Source: Diabrotica undecimpunctata (taxonomy: Eukaryota > Arthropoda > Insecta > Coleoptera > Chrysomelidae). From it: a DNA stretch of 64,000 bases. How positions within the stretch are numbered: the stretch's first letter is position 1; the number at the start of each line of letters is the position of its first letter. A program made the position numbers and the translations under genes. The stretch is taken from positions 62,624,141 to 62,688,140 of the forward strand of contig NC_092809.1 in the NCBI RefSeq assembly GCF_040954645.1. The letters are read 5' to 3'. Under the pieces are notes generated by a model. It was not told the DNA's origin. It searched no databases and was given only the letters and a program-made list of their open reading frames with translations. This document shows positions 35,966 through 48,400 of the stretch, in pieces.

Positions 35966-36520
35966 TATTTAAACACATAAGTAATTACGTAAAAATTGTT
36001 TAACAAAATAAAGTAAAATTTTATTGTTATTGTAGAGTACCTAATACAGTACTTAAAAAAACAAAACTTTGCAAAATACTTATTTTTTCATTCGACTAAA
36101 CAATCTAAAATTGTAACATACGATCTCGTCGTTGCACTTCGTTCTCTATTGATAGAATTGCTGTCTGCTATAAACGTTATATTTGTTTTTTTAACTTAAT
36201 TTGAATTGATTTAATTGTTTATTTAAACACATAAGTAATTACGTAAAAAGTAAATCTAAGACCGATATAATTATTAAATTATCATGTGTGTTTTGACAGG
36301 TATCTTATAGTTGTCTAACAAATAAAGTAAAATTTTATTCTTAGTAGAGAGTACCTAATACAGAACTTCAAAAACGGGAAAACTTTGGAAAATACTTATT
36401 TTTTCATTAGACTATACAATCTGAAATTTTAACATACGATCTCGTCATTACACATCATTCCCTATTTATAGAATTGCTGTGTGCTGTAAACGTTATATTT
36501 GTTTTTTCAAATTGATTTCA
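35966..36520. repeat. Direct repeat of about 200-250 bp
   Basis: About 35998-36205 is repeated at about 36316-36515, sharing TAATACAG.ACTT, ATACTTATTTTTTCATT, CATACGATCTCGTC and AAACGTTATATTTGTTTTTT. The leader TTTAAACACATAAGTAATTA also occurs twice (35969 and 36224). About 70 extra bases lie between the copies. Confidence 0.8.
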
Positions 36521-36530
36521 TCATTGATCA

Positions 36531-36719
36531 GTGTCAAACTTAGTACATGGACGTCAATCTAAATTTGCCTTACCAGATTCGACAATATTGGCCACATTAC
36601 AAAAAGAGACGATAGTGCAAGAATGTAGGATGTGCAAAAGTAATACTATTTATTTATGTAAAAGGTGTAGAATGCATCTACACCCCGAATGTTTCGAAAA
36701 TTTTCACCTTAAAATTTAA
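36531..36719 (+). pseudogene. piggyBac C-terminal cysteine-rich domain
   Basis: 62 codons ending CRMCKSNTIYLCKRCRMHLH and PECFENFH: the CxxC...CxxC...H..CF..FH pattern of the zinc-binding tail that lets piggyBac transposases bind their terminal repeats. No catalytic domain upstream, only the direct repeats. Confidence 0.75.
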
Positions 36720-37199
36720 TTTACATTTAAGATACAATATGTTCCTTTATTACAAATTGTACTGTTTTCCTTGAAAATAAGAAAAAAAATCTTTTTGGTT
36801 GTAAATTGGTCGTAATTTATGTGTTTTTAATCCAATCTAATAAATTAATTGTCAAATTTCTCTTTGTACATTATATATAATAAATGTACATTATATATAA
36901 TAAACTAAAATATCATATTTCTCTCATTCCCATTCTTTTTAAGAACGTAAATATATATAGACCAGCGAAATATTGATAAGTTTACCGATGTTTTAAACTA
37001 TTCAATGAACTTGTCTAACTATACGCTCGTGAATCGCACCAATTTATACTGTTACGGGGGCAAATTTTATGGGACTTACTTTTTCACTTATTTACATGGG
37101 CGAAGCATACACAATAAAAATTACCCCGGTAAGAATTAACTGCTGACATTTAACAAGGTTCGCGTTAGCGTTTAGTTCAATTTGTAGATTAGTCACCTT

Positions 37200-38190
37200 T
37201 AATTGAAAATTGTCCGACTATAGTGTAGTTAAATCTTTGTTTAGAGCTCGTTCTCCTGCTTCTTTACTTTTATCTTGGAAGCCAATGGCCAGGTCGTCAG
37301 CAGAAGCGAATTTTCTTGATTTTGTTTCAGGTATGTCTGCCGTATAAAGGTTAAATAATAATGGAGCTAGCACTCAGCCTTGAGGTAAGCCGTTGTTCAG
37401 TTTTCTAACGTTACTCCGTGTATCATTGTATCATTCATATACACCTGAAACAGTGTGTTAGTTCGTAAATTGTTTATTAGCTGGTAAGTTTTGAGGCGCG
37501 GTATGATTTTCAGGCCCTCTTTCCATATAGTCTCATAAGCAGCTGTTAGGTCTATGAATGTTATGGCAGATTTTTCACGTTTTTCAAAGTCAGCTTCCTT
37601 ACTTCCAGTGTGGAATACCTTTTGATGTAATCATTGGTCCTATGATATCGATACGTTTCTGTCTATATAAATTTGATAGTAAATATGCCATGGGTTTTGA
37701 AACTCCAAGAAATACAAGTTTATCGCACAGTATATTTAAATCAATATTGTCATAAGCACTTTTTATGTCGATAAACAATGCACTTGTTGTCATGGAATTA
37801 GAAAAGCCAACTTGAACATCTGTAGTCAGACGAACGACTGCATCCGTCGTACCACAGCCTTGTTTGTAGCCAAATTGTGTTGCTGGTAGTATATATACAT
37901 TGCCGCCTTCAAGTTTCCATTCTCAATTTTAGAATTCTTTCGAATGTTTTAAAAATGCATGACAGCAATGTAATTAGTCGATATGAATCCGGATGATTTT
38001 TATTTTTTCCCGGTTTTAAAATTAATATAACAAAGAAATCATTAAATTTGTAAGGAAGTATTCAAGTTTGCAAGAAAGTTATAAATATGCAATAATAATC
38101 TTTTGGCCCGCATATACATTTTTTGTAACATAATATACGAAATCTGATCTGGACCTGGCTGTGTTTTTGGATATCTTAATAGCACATGAC
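37200..38190 (-). pseudogene. LINE reverse transcriptase remnant
   Basis: Pieces in order on the minus strand: QPGPDQISYIMLQKM, LKPGKNKNHPDSYRLITLL, FGYKQGCGTTDAVVRLTTDV, TSALFIDIKSAYDNIDLNIL (catalytic Asp in FIDI), LPQG-like and SVLSPLLFNLYTADIP, and a damaged second catalytic motif reading FASADDLAIGFQ. Frameshifts separate most pieces. Confidence 0.8.
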
Positions 38191-39170
38191 AGTTATCCGA
38201 GTATACAACATTCTTTGGGTCGATTTCAAGAATGCTCTAAAATAATTCCCAGTTGGCCTTCTCTAATCTTCATTTCCTTGTTGGATAGACAATGTTAGAA
38301 GGTACATCAATATTTAATTTAACGGAAATATTATATATAATATGTATTAATAAATTATTATAATTTAACGGAAAATTTTAATAATCAGATCCAAGAGTTC
38401 TATCAAATGTTTGCCAGTGAGCTACTGTAGTTAATAATCTAGGAGTTACTAACGTTACGTCTACAGCTGATTTTGAGAAGTAATTCTGGTTGTTGAACCA
38501 TTATTTAGAATTATTAAATTCGTATTTTGGCCGTATTTTTCTCAACTCTTTCATTATTAATATTATGACTCTCATCCAGTTTTCTTTTTTTTATGATTCA
38601 GAGCTGTTACTTGATGTGGAATTTCTTCTCACAACTCTCGGTTTAGAGATACTGCATACTGAAGGTAAATTGATGTTTCTAGAAGGTAGTGGAGGGAAAA
38701 CTGCTAGAATCTTTAGCCAACAACGAGAATTTATTATTAGTCAATACGTTTGAATAATAATTTAGATTATTATAAACTTTTTTAGCTTCCTGAAATGAGA
38801 TATTTTTTGTTGCCATGATTTTCTTAATTTTTTTAAGAGCGTAGGCGCAAAATTTCTTTTCTTTATTTTTTTCGAATCCTGAGAAAATTGATAAATATTA
38901 TTGAAAAATTTAAACGTAGAATGAAAGATTACAATATTACCGAGGGCCGAAAGTCCCTTAGAATAAACAAAAAGTTTCTTTTGAATGAGATATTTGAAAT
39001 TAAAAATCACACTTAATTTTCTCTTCCTTTTCCCCCCTGTAACTTACTAATATAAACATAGAAGTTTTTAGGGACTTTCGGCCCTCGGTAATAATGTAAT
39101 CTTTCATTCCGCGTTTAAATTTTTCAAAAATACTTTATTTTCTCAAGATTCGAAAAAAATGAATGCATAA

Positions 39171-40989
39171 CCCTTTAGCGGCCACTGGTTGATTTTTTAA
39201 CCACTTAATTTTCCTCCGTGTAGGATTAAGTTCGTGGTCTAAAAATAAACCAGATATCGTCGAGGCGCTTGTCGGCAACGTGTTCAGGTAAAATATTAAC
39301 CAGTAGTTAAGTCTGGCGCGCTTTATAGTGTATACTCCTACCTCGCTTGCTTCAAGTGGTCGAAAATCTGCCTCTGAACGTCTGCAGTTATCTATTATTT
39401 GTTGTTTTGATGGATCGTGATTGTTGCTCCCAGTTATTATAAAAAAAAAATGTTTATAAGTGAAAAACAGGCAAGTATACCCAAATAAATATATAATTAT
39501 AAGGTTCCGAATGTTTTATTACTTTTTTTATACAATTTGTTCTAGAATTCGATGAAATAATAAAAATAACCTCACTTTATTTCATAACAGTGTTTTATAC
39601 ATTTGATTTTTTTTCTAAATTTCAAATGATTTTTGTATAATTATTAATGCCACACAGTTCCTAAAGGTTGTCTGACGTCATTTTTTAATTTCCTTTATCT
39701 ACTACTCTTGGCGCTGAGAAAATTTAGGTAAATTTGTTCAGATCAATTGATGAATTCTGGTACCGTTTTGAAACATTGATGCGAATATATTTTTTCTAAT
39801 AATATAAAAATAAACAAAAATTTTAAAAGGTTATTTACGCCTTACCGACATATAGATGTCTTGCTTGTTCCAATACTGGATATATGCTTTCATTTCAGAT
39901 TTATCAAGTAAAACAAGGTACAATGCCAGAGCCTCACCTGGAAGAGAGGGTTGTTTTACAACTAAGTGAGCCTTACTGGTATAAGGGATACTGTGTTTAT
40001 TTTGACAATTATTTTTACTCATTAGATTTATTGAAAGGTTTATTAGAGAGGAACACTTTTGGTTGCGGAACTTTCAGGGTTGATAGAAAATATTATCCAA
40101 AAACAATACTGAAACCAGACAAGACGATAAAGGTAGGGGATTTAGATTTTGCGCAATCAGGGGAACTATCGGTAGTAAAGTGGGGAGATAGAGGAAAAAA
40201 TCAGTAAACGTAATAAATTCGATTCATAATCCAGGAATCATTACAAAAGTGAAAAGAATAAACAAAATAGGACATCGAGCAGAATTCAGCTGTTCAAAGG
40301 CTATTGCTGAATATAATTTATATATGGGAGGAGTCAATAAATTTGACCAATATCAATCTACATATTCAATTGCTTGGAAATCACAAAAATGTGGGTAAAA
40401 CTATTCTATTATTTAGTTGATTGTTGCATTGTGAATTCTTATATTTTATATAAAGGGTCAGTTCCTGTAAAAGAAAAACCTATCTCACACTTAAAATTTC
40501 GAACAATTTTCGCTGATGAGTTAATTGCAGACTATAACAGTCGAAAAAGAAGGGACCCAGCTGCGACAGCAATTAAAAAAATTGGAAGAAGAGGTGTCTC
40601 CATAGAAACTAATATTAGAAAAACAAACACCGCAGTCAAATTGTTTGCCGTAGATGTAAAGTGACTCTCTGTTTAGAATGCTTTGAACCGTTTCATGAAA
40701 CATAAGAAAATGTTTGATATACTAATTTTTTAAGAAATAAATACTTTTGTTCATTACTTTTTGTTCTTATTTTGAAAAACAGAAGTGGTCAATATTTTGA
40801 CTAGGATTCAAGCATAGAGTATATTGTCCTTGACGTGCGCTGGTCGAAAAATCGACCACCCCCTCCATCTCCAAGTTCAAACTTAAAACTGTTTTTTAAA
40901 CATGACAATATGCTAATTTTTTTATGTATAACTCGTACATATCGTTATTTTTTGAAAACACTGAATAAATAGGTTTGGGGGCTAAAGGG
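39171..40989 (+). mobile_element. piggyBac-type element inside the MITE
   Basis: Terminal repeats CCCTTTAGC (39171) and GCTAAAGGG (ending 40989), flanked by ATAA on the left and TTAA (40990-40993) on the right; the left TTAA has probably mutated. 1819 bp. Subterminal GGTTGATTTTTTAACCACTT (left) and GGTCGAAAAATCGACCACC (right) are related palindromes. Confidence 0.85.
39890..40705 (+). pseudogene. piggyBac transposase, C-terminal half
   Basis: Reads EERVVLQLSEPYWYKGYCVYF then DNYFYSLDLLKGLLERNTFG (second catalytic Asp in YFDN), CGTFRVDRKYYPK, FAQSGELSVVKWGDRGK, and after frame changes EYNLYMGGVNKFDQY (third catalytic Asp), a tail, and the cysteine-rich finger CRRCKVTLCLECFEPFH. The N-terminal half is missing. 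Three or more frameshifts. Confidence 0.85.
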
Positions 40990-42101
40990 TTAAAAAGCAT
41001 TGGCCCGAAATTTTGCGCCTACGCTCTTAATGTATTTTGAGCATTCTCTTAATAGTGCTGCTGAGCAGTGTAAACATTTCGTAACCATAGAGCAATCAAT
41101 ATTAATATGATTTCCACCATAGTTTTTACAACGCTCCTTCCCTTTAAATTGTTGTGTCATATGTCCATACCTTAAGCATTTCTGACACTGTATAACAGGG
41201 CATATGTACGGTTCAACCAAAAAAATACAAATATTGATTATGACTTCCTTTGGTAAAAAAGATCCAATGAATGTTATACATACATACAAATTGCCTATCT
41301 ACTAGTTTAGTTTCATTCGTTTCTGTAATAATTCTACGCTTTAGTTCTTTAATGGTAAAGAAGATCCCATGAATGTTATACATATCAGTTCTCTATCTAC
41401 TAGTTTAGTTTCATTTGTTTCTGTAATGATTCTACGCTTTAGTCGTTTTAGTTCTTTAATATTACTATCTGGATTCTCAGATGTAAGTTTTTCTTCTAGA
41501 TATGCTTCGCTAAATACTTTATCAACTGATCTAATTAAACCACGGCGTTCCACAAAAAACTGTGGGACACAAGCAATTAAATTGTTGGCTTCGAAAAAGT
41601 CGCTACTTACAATATTATTAGCAGATAAGGCATTATTTAAAATTACTTTAATTTTATTTCTCCCAATAAATTTAATTTCAGCAATGCTATTATTGAAATT
41701 ATTTAAATGTAAATAATGACCAACTCTAATCGGATGTAATTTACCAACATTTTTATCAGTAGATTCTACGTAAACAATAAATGGGCCGGTATCGCTTAAG
41801 CTATAACGAATTTTTTTGCCATAATGATTTTTCTCAGAACTAGAAATGTCTTTATTATAATTATCTTTAATTGGAATGGACTCACCATTAATATCCATAA
41901 TTGTTCCACCCGGATCATCAATCTCCTTTCTAACAGACATATCACTAAGTATAAATATAGTCACCAAATATAGCATATTGTCACCAATATACAGCTATAA
42001 AATACGTCTACTCTGTTTCAAAGCTTAGACGAAACTTTGACGGTCTTCTTGGAATAGTTAGTTTATAAAATACATTATGAAATCATTACTTTTTTTAAAG
42101 C

Positions 42102-42107
42102 TTTATT
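42102..42107 (-). promoter_or_regulatory. CCT7: CCT7 polyadenylation signal
   Basis: AATAAA on the minus strand, 95 bases after the CCT7 stop codon. Confidence 0.75.
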
Positions 42108-42201
42108 AGAAAAATTACAGCAAGTAAATTAAACGAATATAAATTAGTGAAGTGCACTGCATACTGGTTATACAAAAGATCAATGTCTTGACCTTAAAAA
42201 G

Positions 42202-42495
42202 TTACATGGGCCTTCCCATACCACGACCTCCCATTTGAGGTGGCTGCTCAGATTTTTGATTTTTTATCGTTTCATCAACAGACAGAATCAAACACGTTGC
42301 TTCTGTGGCTGCCGTCAGGGCGTTAATTTTGACGATGGCCGGTTCCCATACGCAGGCTTCGAAGTTATCACTGATGTCTTCATTGTTTATGTCCACACCA
42401 TACCAGCAGTGACCCTGCGCGTGTTTCTGTCGAAGTTTATTAAGAATGTTAGTGGCGTCAAATCCGGCATTATCGCATAATTGTCTGGGGATGAT
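42202..42495 (-). CDS. CCT7: CCT7 exon 5
   Basis: Begins [20 protein letters not shown] after acceptor TTTCAG, ends GRGMGRPM and TAA. It carries the equatorial-domain end with [15 protein letters not shown]. Confidence 0.97.
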   Translation of the reverse strand: MIPRQLCDNAGFDATNILNKLRQKHAQGHCWYGVDINNEDISDNFEACVWEPAIVKINALTAATEATCLILSVDETIKNQKSEQPPQMGGRGMGRPM

Positions 42496-45400
42496 CTGAA
42501 ATTCAAAGTATAATAAAGAAATGAACGTCAAATATTACGTTTTAATATTAGGTTTATTTTATGTACGGCATTAGATACATGTTTAAATGTTTCCGTGGCT
42601 CTAGCTTTAGGATCTCGTTCGATTGCTAATCGTATGAGCTTTTTACTATACGAGCCCAGACATATATAGTTCAGTCGTCAGAGATTTGACCCCTAAAAAT
42701 CATACAAACAAGCTGAATTTTGCCGAAAATATTAATTTTGGACCCCAAAAAGTTTACCACTTTAACCACCGTGTTCCCCCCTAAAACCCCCTTGTAGGCG
42801 AATAAAAACGCAAAAAAATCTATTTATCAAGAATCTGTACGCCGTAGAAAAAAATGTTTCAAATAAAAAATGTAGCTGAAATAATTTTGAACAAAAATGT
42901 TTATTAGCACTTTTTGCGAAGAATGAACCGTTCTCTCAGAAACAACGCTTTTGATGGACCGGCATTTTGAATGTCAGCTCTGCGCGCGAAATCAATGTTA
43001 AAGATGCAAACACTCCTGACCATGGAGCTGCGCGAAGGCGGAGTCAAAATTCACGTAAAGACAGAAAAGTTCTATTGTAAACCAAATTTCGTCTACTGTG
43101 CCGTGGTCAGGAGTGTGCACTATCTCTAAATAAAATTTGTATCAACTATAGTAAAATTCCACTATTTAGAAGAGTGTTTAACATCGTTTAAACGCCGAAT
43201 GTCCTTAAATTTTAATGTACTCAGCGGCCCCCGAAAACTACCCGTTTAATCTGCGTTTTCTCATCAGGAATCAAAGAATGTATAATTAGTACATTTATTT
43301 GTGCTTCTCTATAGCAGACGTAACCACAAGATGCCATACAGTGTAGCCGATTCTTGTTCACAAGTAGCAGTTATGGTCATATAAACCTGAATTCTTCGAC
43401 GCAGCGATTATTACCGACATAAAAATTCCAAAAAATGAGTTTTTTCAATAGTAAAAATTGAGCAAAATTGTATTGAAATAAATTTTATCTACATGTTCAG
43501 TTTTGTTACATTTATAAAATAAAAATTGATATGTTACATTTCATTCCCATTCCGTTTCAAAAACTTGGCAACTTGGGAATTTGTAAAGCATCGTAGCCGT
43601 AATACCACCGCACCTGCCGAAGCAAGAAACGTTCATTTACATAGGCGGTGCTGGCGGGAGTGCTTCTGTTGCCTTTTGTGATTATATTTTTTGCGGTTGA
43701 AGTTTGTGGTGATAATCCTAGTGTTATTGGAGTTTGTCGTTTTATAGTAAATTTTTAATTATATTCTGTGATTATTAAAATATAATGGACGAACAACCGA
43801 GTTGTTCCAAGAGAAGACAGCAAAATGTTAACGTCAGATGTGAAGGTAGTGATACGATATGAAGGAATTGAATTGCATGATGCAGAAAAATGGCATCAAA
43901 TATTAGCCAAGCGGTCGATATTTGTAGCAGTTTAACAAAAGTATCCATTAGCTGTATTTATCATGTACCTAAAAATACATCGGAAAATAAAAAGCAAGTA
44001 AAACGTAAAACCAGAGGTAGAAAAAACATTGTTTTGGATGACGAGACAAGACATTTTATTTTCGGAGTAAAATTCCAACACTGAAAAAATTTCTCAAGGG
44101 CTCGAAAACAAGTACTTTTTACCCAAGATATCTAGTAGAGTATTAATCAGAACTATGCGCGAAATGAACTTTCGATATGTAAGAACAGAAAAAGTGTGTT
44201 ATTAGAAAAAAAAGAAATTATTGTGTGGAGAAGAATCAGAACTATGCGCGAAATGAACTTTCGATATGTAAGAACAGAAAAAGTGTGTTATTAGAAAAAA
44301 AAAAGAAATTATTGTGTGGAGAAGAAAATATTTTAAAGAAATACGCACACTTCGCAGCATTGAACGGAAAACATATTATTTGGATGAAACCTGGATTAAC
44401 GAAGGTGATACAGTTGGAAAAGATTGGCAAGATTTAAATGTCAAAAGTAAACGCGAAGCATTTATGGCTGCTTTACAGGATTAAAAGCTCCATCAAGAAA
44501 GGGACGACGTTTAATCATTATCCATATAGGAAGTGATACAGTGTTCCTTGATGATGGTTTGCTTCAATATGAGTCAATGAAGATTATCATGAATAAATGA
44601 CTTCCGAAGTATTTGAGCGCTGGTTTAAGAGACTCTTAACAAAATTAGAACCTGCTCAGGTCATGTCAATGGACGTTTTAGCGTAACTTCCGCGACAGCC
44701 GGGTAGCATCAATAAGTTTTCTGCAAATTTATTTGTTTTTAAAAGGAAAGACAGTTAAGATTTGATTTCACGTACAGTGCGTCTGCGTATCCGCCTTATA
44801 CATATTTCGCCCTAATAGGGTTCATCAGAGATAGTCTGCTCATTTGTTTTTTTTATAGCTTTTTGTAACAATAAAACACTGAAAACTTTGTTTTCGAAAC
44901 TTCCACAAAATTTATTATAAAATCTTATCACTACGGCTGTTTCGGCGGAGTACCTTTCTCAAAAGATCTATTTTTGGTATGCATTTACACATTATAGTCT
45001 TTAACGAAATAGATTGAGGAGGGGAGAACTGTTTGTCTCAAGTTGGTTAAAGACTATAAAGTGGTTTCGTTAAAGACTATAAAGTGTAAATGCATACCAA
45101 AAATAGATCACTTGAGAAAGGCACTCTGCCGAAACAGCTGTAGTGATAAGATTTTATAATAAATTTTGTGGAAGTTTCGAAAACAAAGTTTTCAGTGTTT
45201 TATTGTTACATAAAATGAATTTTCATCAAGTAACGGTCGAATCCATGAATTATAGCTTTTTGCTTATGGCATTCTGTATTTTTAGGGGAATGTAGGGAAT
45301 AAGCCACAAAATATATTCAAATGTTTAATTTACTGACGTTTAGATCTCTATAAAGAGACCGTTTTCAAATATATAAATGATAGATATTTTTTGTATATAG

Positions 45401-48400
45401 ATAAATCTGTATTTTTTGGGAGGATTTTGAAAATAAGCCAAAATATATCTATTTACATGGTTAATTTACTGACGTTTCGATCTCTATTCCAGAGACCGTT
45501 TTTAAAGTTAGAAAAAAAAAGAAAATAAACAATATAAGATTATATAAATATATAAATATATAATAATAAACAAATAAAATAAATGTAACTATCGTGTATA
45601 TCTTTGAAAACGGTCTTTGGATATAGAGATCGAAACGTCAGTTAAAGCCTGTAATATTGTGGCCTATTTCGAACAAATAATATTTAAACAATATAATATA
45701 ATTAACCTTGAAATAAAAGTGAGTGTACGCCACTGGATTTTCATACGTCTTTCCCCACTTCTCTGCCTTCAAACGATGAAATCACTCTTCCAAATAATGG
45801 AATTATAGTATAGACGGTAAAAAATCGATATATTTTGATCAGTGTCCTATCGACAAAAATCAAAAAAATGCTAATAAACGTTTTTGTTCAAAATTATCTT
45901 AGATAATTTTTTATTTGAAATTTTTTTTCTATGGCGTACAGATTTTTAGTAAATCGATTTTTTCCCGTTTCTCCCATCTACGTGGGGGTTTTGGGGAAAA
46001 GCCCGGGGGTAAAATTGGTAAAGTTTTTTTGCATCTTTTTAAGCGTCCTAAAATTGATATTTTCGGTAAAATTTAGTTTGTTCGTAAGATTTTTAGAGGT
46101 TTAGAGGAGTAATATGAATTGGACCAGAACCCATATGCAGCATGTTATTTTTCCGAATTAGAATTTGTTTAATTATTATAAATTAAACGGATACATTTAA
46201 GATTATATTTGATACTATGCGGTTTTGGTGAGAATATCATGAGGAATTGTACATACTCTTACCTCGTATGGGGGCCCCTATGGAGAATATCAAATGACCA
46301 TTAAAAAGTGTCTGTTCCCATTGTTTAATAATATACAGGGTGAATTTTTACTGAAATTTCTATTCGTCATAATTTTTGAACAGAAAGTTCGATGTGTCTC
46401 ATATGGTCAAACTACTACTACCACCTAATTCACCGATTTATTGAAACTAGAAAAACAGCAGGCCCAGCTTTAAAAAAATAGTTCGTTTTTTGTTTATAGC
46501 AAAAATTTCACCCTGTATACGGTTTTTGAAAACTCTAATAAGAATTTTATGAATTAGACAAATAGACAATTAAAATGCCCCATTTATTTTTTTCCTCGCC
46601 CGATTACTTACGTTTTTAATTAAAACAATTAAATTTTTTGAACAAACATTTAATTTATTCTTTAACAAACAAGCCGGACCTAATTCAAACTAGAAAAAAT
46701 CAGGTCCGGTATTAATAATAAGAATTTTTTCAGAGAAAAGATTTCACCCTGTATAATTTTTTGAAAATTCTAAGAAAAATTTTATAGGCAATTAAAATGA
46801 CATATTTATTTTTTTACCCACACGATTACTTTATTTTTAATTAAAAAATCAAAGTCGACTATGAAAAGTTTGTCAAACTGAACCACAGATTATAGTTTAT
46901 TTTTATGAACGAGAGAGTAATTAGCATAATTTTAACTGGTAGCTCCGACCACTCCATGGGCGTGCTCAAGATTAATTGAAAAATTACTTTGAATAATTGT
47001 AAAAAATAAATGAATTATTTCAGTGTTATAAAGTGTTATGTGTATGTAAACAAAAGTGACCTCTTTTATCACACTGACCTGACTGACTGGCCTACATTAA
47101 AAAGGGTTTTAAAAAATTCACATTTTTTTTAATTTTTAAAAATTACAAAAGAGAAAAAGAGTTTTTAAAACCGTCTAAGGTATGTTAAATAGATGAATAA
47201 AAATATTAATATAAAACTTACAGCTACTTGTTACAAATCCAAATCAGATTCAGAAGATGAACTTTCAGAACCAAGATTTATAATAACTGGCTCGATCATT
47301 TTATCAGTAATATTGTCCAGCTTCCACATTTTTTCCTCTTCTTTAATAGTGTGATTTACTGCCTTTTCCCAGTTTTCAGGTTTTACATTATTTACGGCCT
47401 CCAAAAACAACTGTTTAACATCATGAATTTTAAAAATGGTATTTTTTCTTGAAACTTCACTCTTTATCTGTGCCCATACCAGTTCAATCGGGTTTAATTC
47501 ACAATGATATGGTGGGGATCTAAGTACTGTCATTCCACGATTTTTGGCAATTTCATCAATTTCGTATTTTTTAAATTTTTCTTTATGAAGGGCACACAAC
47601 GAATAAAGTTCCTTTCTTATAGATCCGGGATGGTACGTAATATTTTTTGAACTCAGCCAATTCTGCAAGTCTTTTTTTAACCACTTGGTTGTGGGCAGTC
47701 CTTCTATAAGTCTGGAGTGATAACTTGCATTATCCATTACTATTACACAGTTCTTAGGAAGAAGATCTATCATTTGTTCGAACCATTCTTGAAAGACATC
47801 AGCGTTCATGTCTTCATGGTAGTCACCGGTACGAGTTGATTCAAAAGTTAATAAACCACCTTCAACAAAACCGTCTGAACTGCCAATGTGTACTATTATC
47901 AGCCTGCGTTCCTTTCCTGATGGTGGGTTTAAACCAGTAGATAAGTTATTTACAAAAGCGTGCCTTTGACTTGTAACAGTTTCATCCTGCCAAAATTTAT
48001 TTGGTGTATGACCCTCGTTGATCCATGTTTCATCAAGATAAAATATTTTTCTTTTTTGGTTTCTCATTTCCTTTATGGTTCTTAGAAAATGTCTTCTCCA
48101 TATGACAATATCGCTTCTTTCTAATAAGATAGACTTTCTGGGATTCTTTTTCCAGCGGAAGCCTATTTCTTTTAAGTTTCCATAACGTACTTCGACTCAT
48201 TTCTGGGTAATCCTTATCATCTCGAACTGAGACAAGAACTTTATCCAATGTTGGAAATTCTTGTCTAAAGAAGAATTCATGCACTTTCCGTCGAAGTCCT
48301 TCTTTAAAATGATATTCTATTTGAAATTTTGGTTTCCCTGGAGCATTACGTGGCATTTGAAAACTACCACATTTCTCTTCTTTAATAACTCTGTAAATCG

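Larger units (their letters stand above)
38837..41026. mobile_element. MITE with TTAA target duplication, split by a piggyBac element
   Basis: Ends are inverted: GAGCGTAGGCGCAAAATTTC at the left and its reverse complement at the right, flanked by TTAA (38833-38836, 41027-41030). Inner arms also pair (AAAGATTACAATATTACCGA and GACTTTCGGCCCTCGG). Without the piggyBac element it is about 370 bp and non-coding. Its duplication fits a piggyBac-type MITE. Confidence 0.9.
37150..41976 (-). mobile_element. Jockey/I-type LINE carrying nested MITE and piggyBac
   Basis: Minus-strand order: gag-like ORF1 (41976 to about 38700, interrupted at 38837-41026), a remnant of the endonuclease end (LVTPRLLTTVAHWQTFD, about 38450), then reverse transcriptase (about 38190-37200). 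Most of the endonuclease is deleted. Clade assignment is by motif likeness only. Confidence 0.75.
38700..41976 (-). pseudogene. LINE gag-like ORF1 with zinc knuckles, split by MITE
   Basis: The N-terminal part (41341-41976) has IRVGHYLHLNNFNNSIAEIK and IKELKRLKRRI. The next segment (about 41290-41031) has the CCHC cluster: QCQKCLRYGHMTQQFKG, CKNYGGNHINIDC and CLHC. The frame runs into the MITE at Y-I-K and continues on its other side as KKIMATKNISFQEAKKVY. Removing the MITE and one TTAA restores the frame exactly. A partial duplication near 41280-41400 repeats the ICITFMGSSLP segment. Confidence 0.85.
42660..46130 (+). mobile_element. Long-inverted-repeat element with decayed DDE_3 transposase (CCT7 intron 4)
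   Basis: Arms of about 250 bp or more (42690-42930 and reverse complement 45870-46110) share the CGTAGAAAAAAATGTTTC block (left) and AGAATCTGTACGCC-type sequence. Between them are a plus-strand transposase relic and later foldback and Penelope-related insertions. Exact ends are uncertain. Confidence 0.6.
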
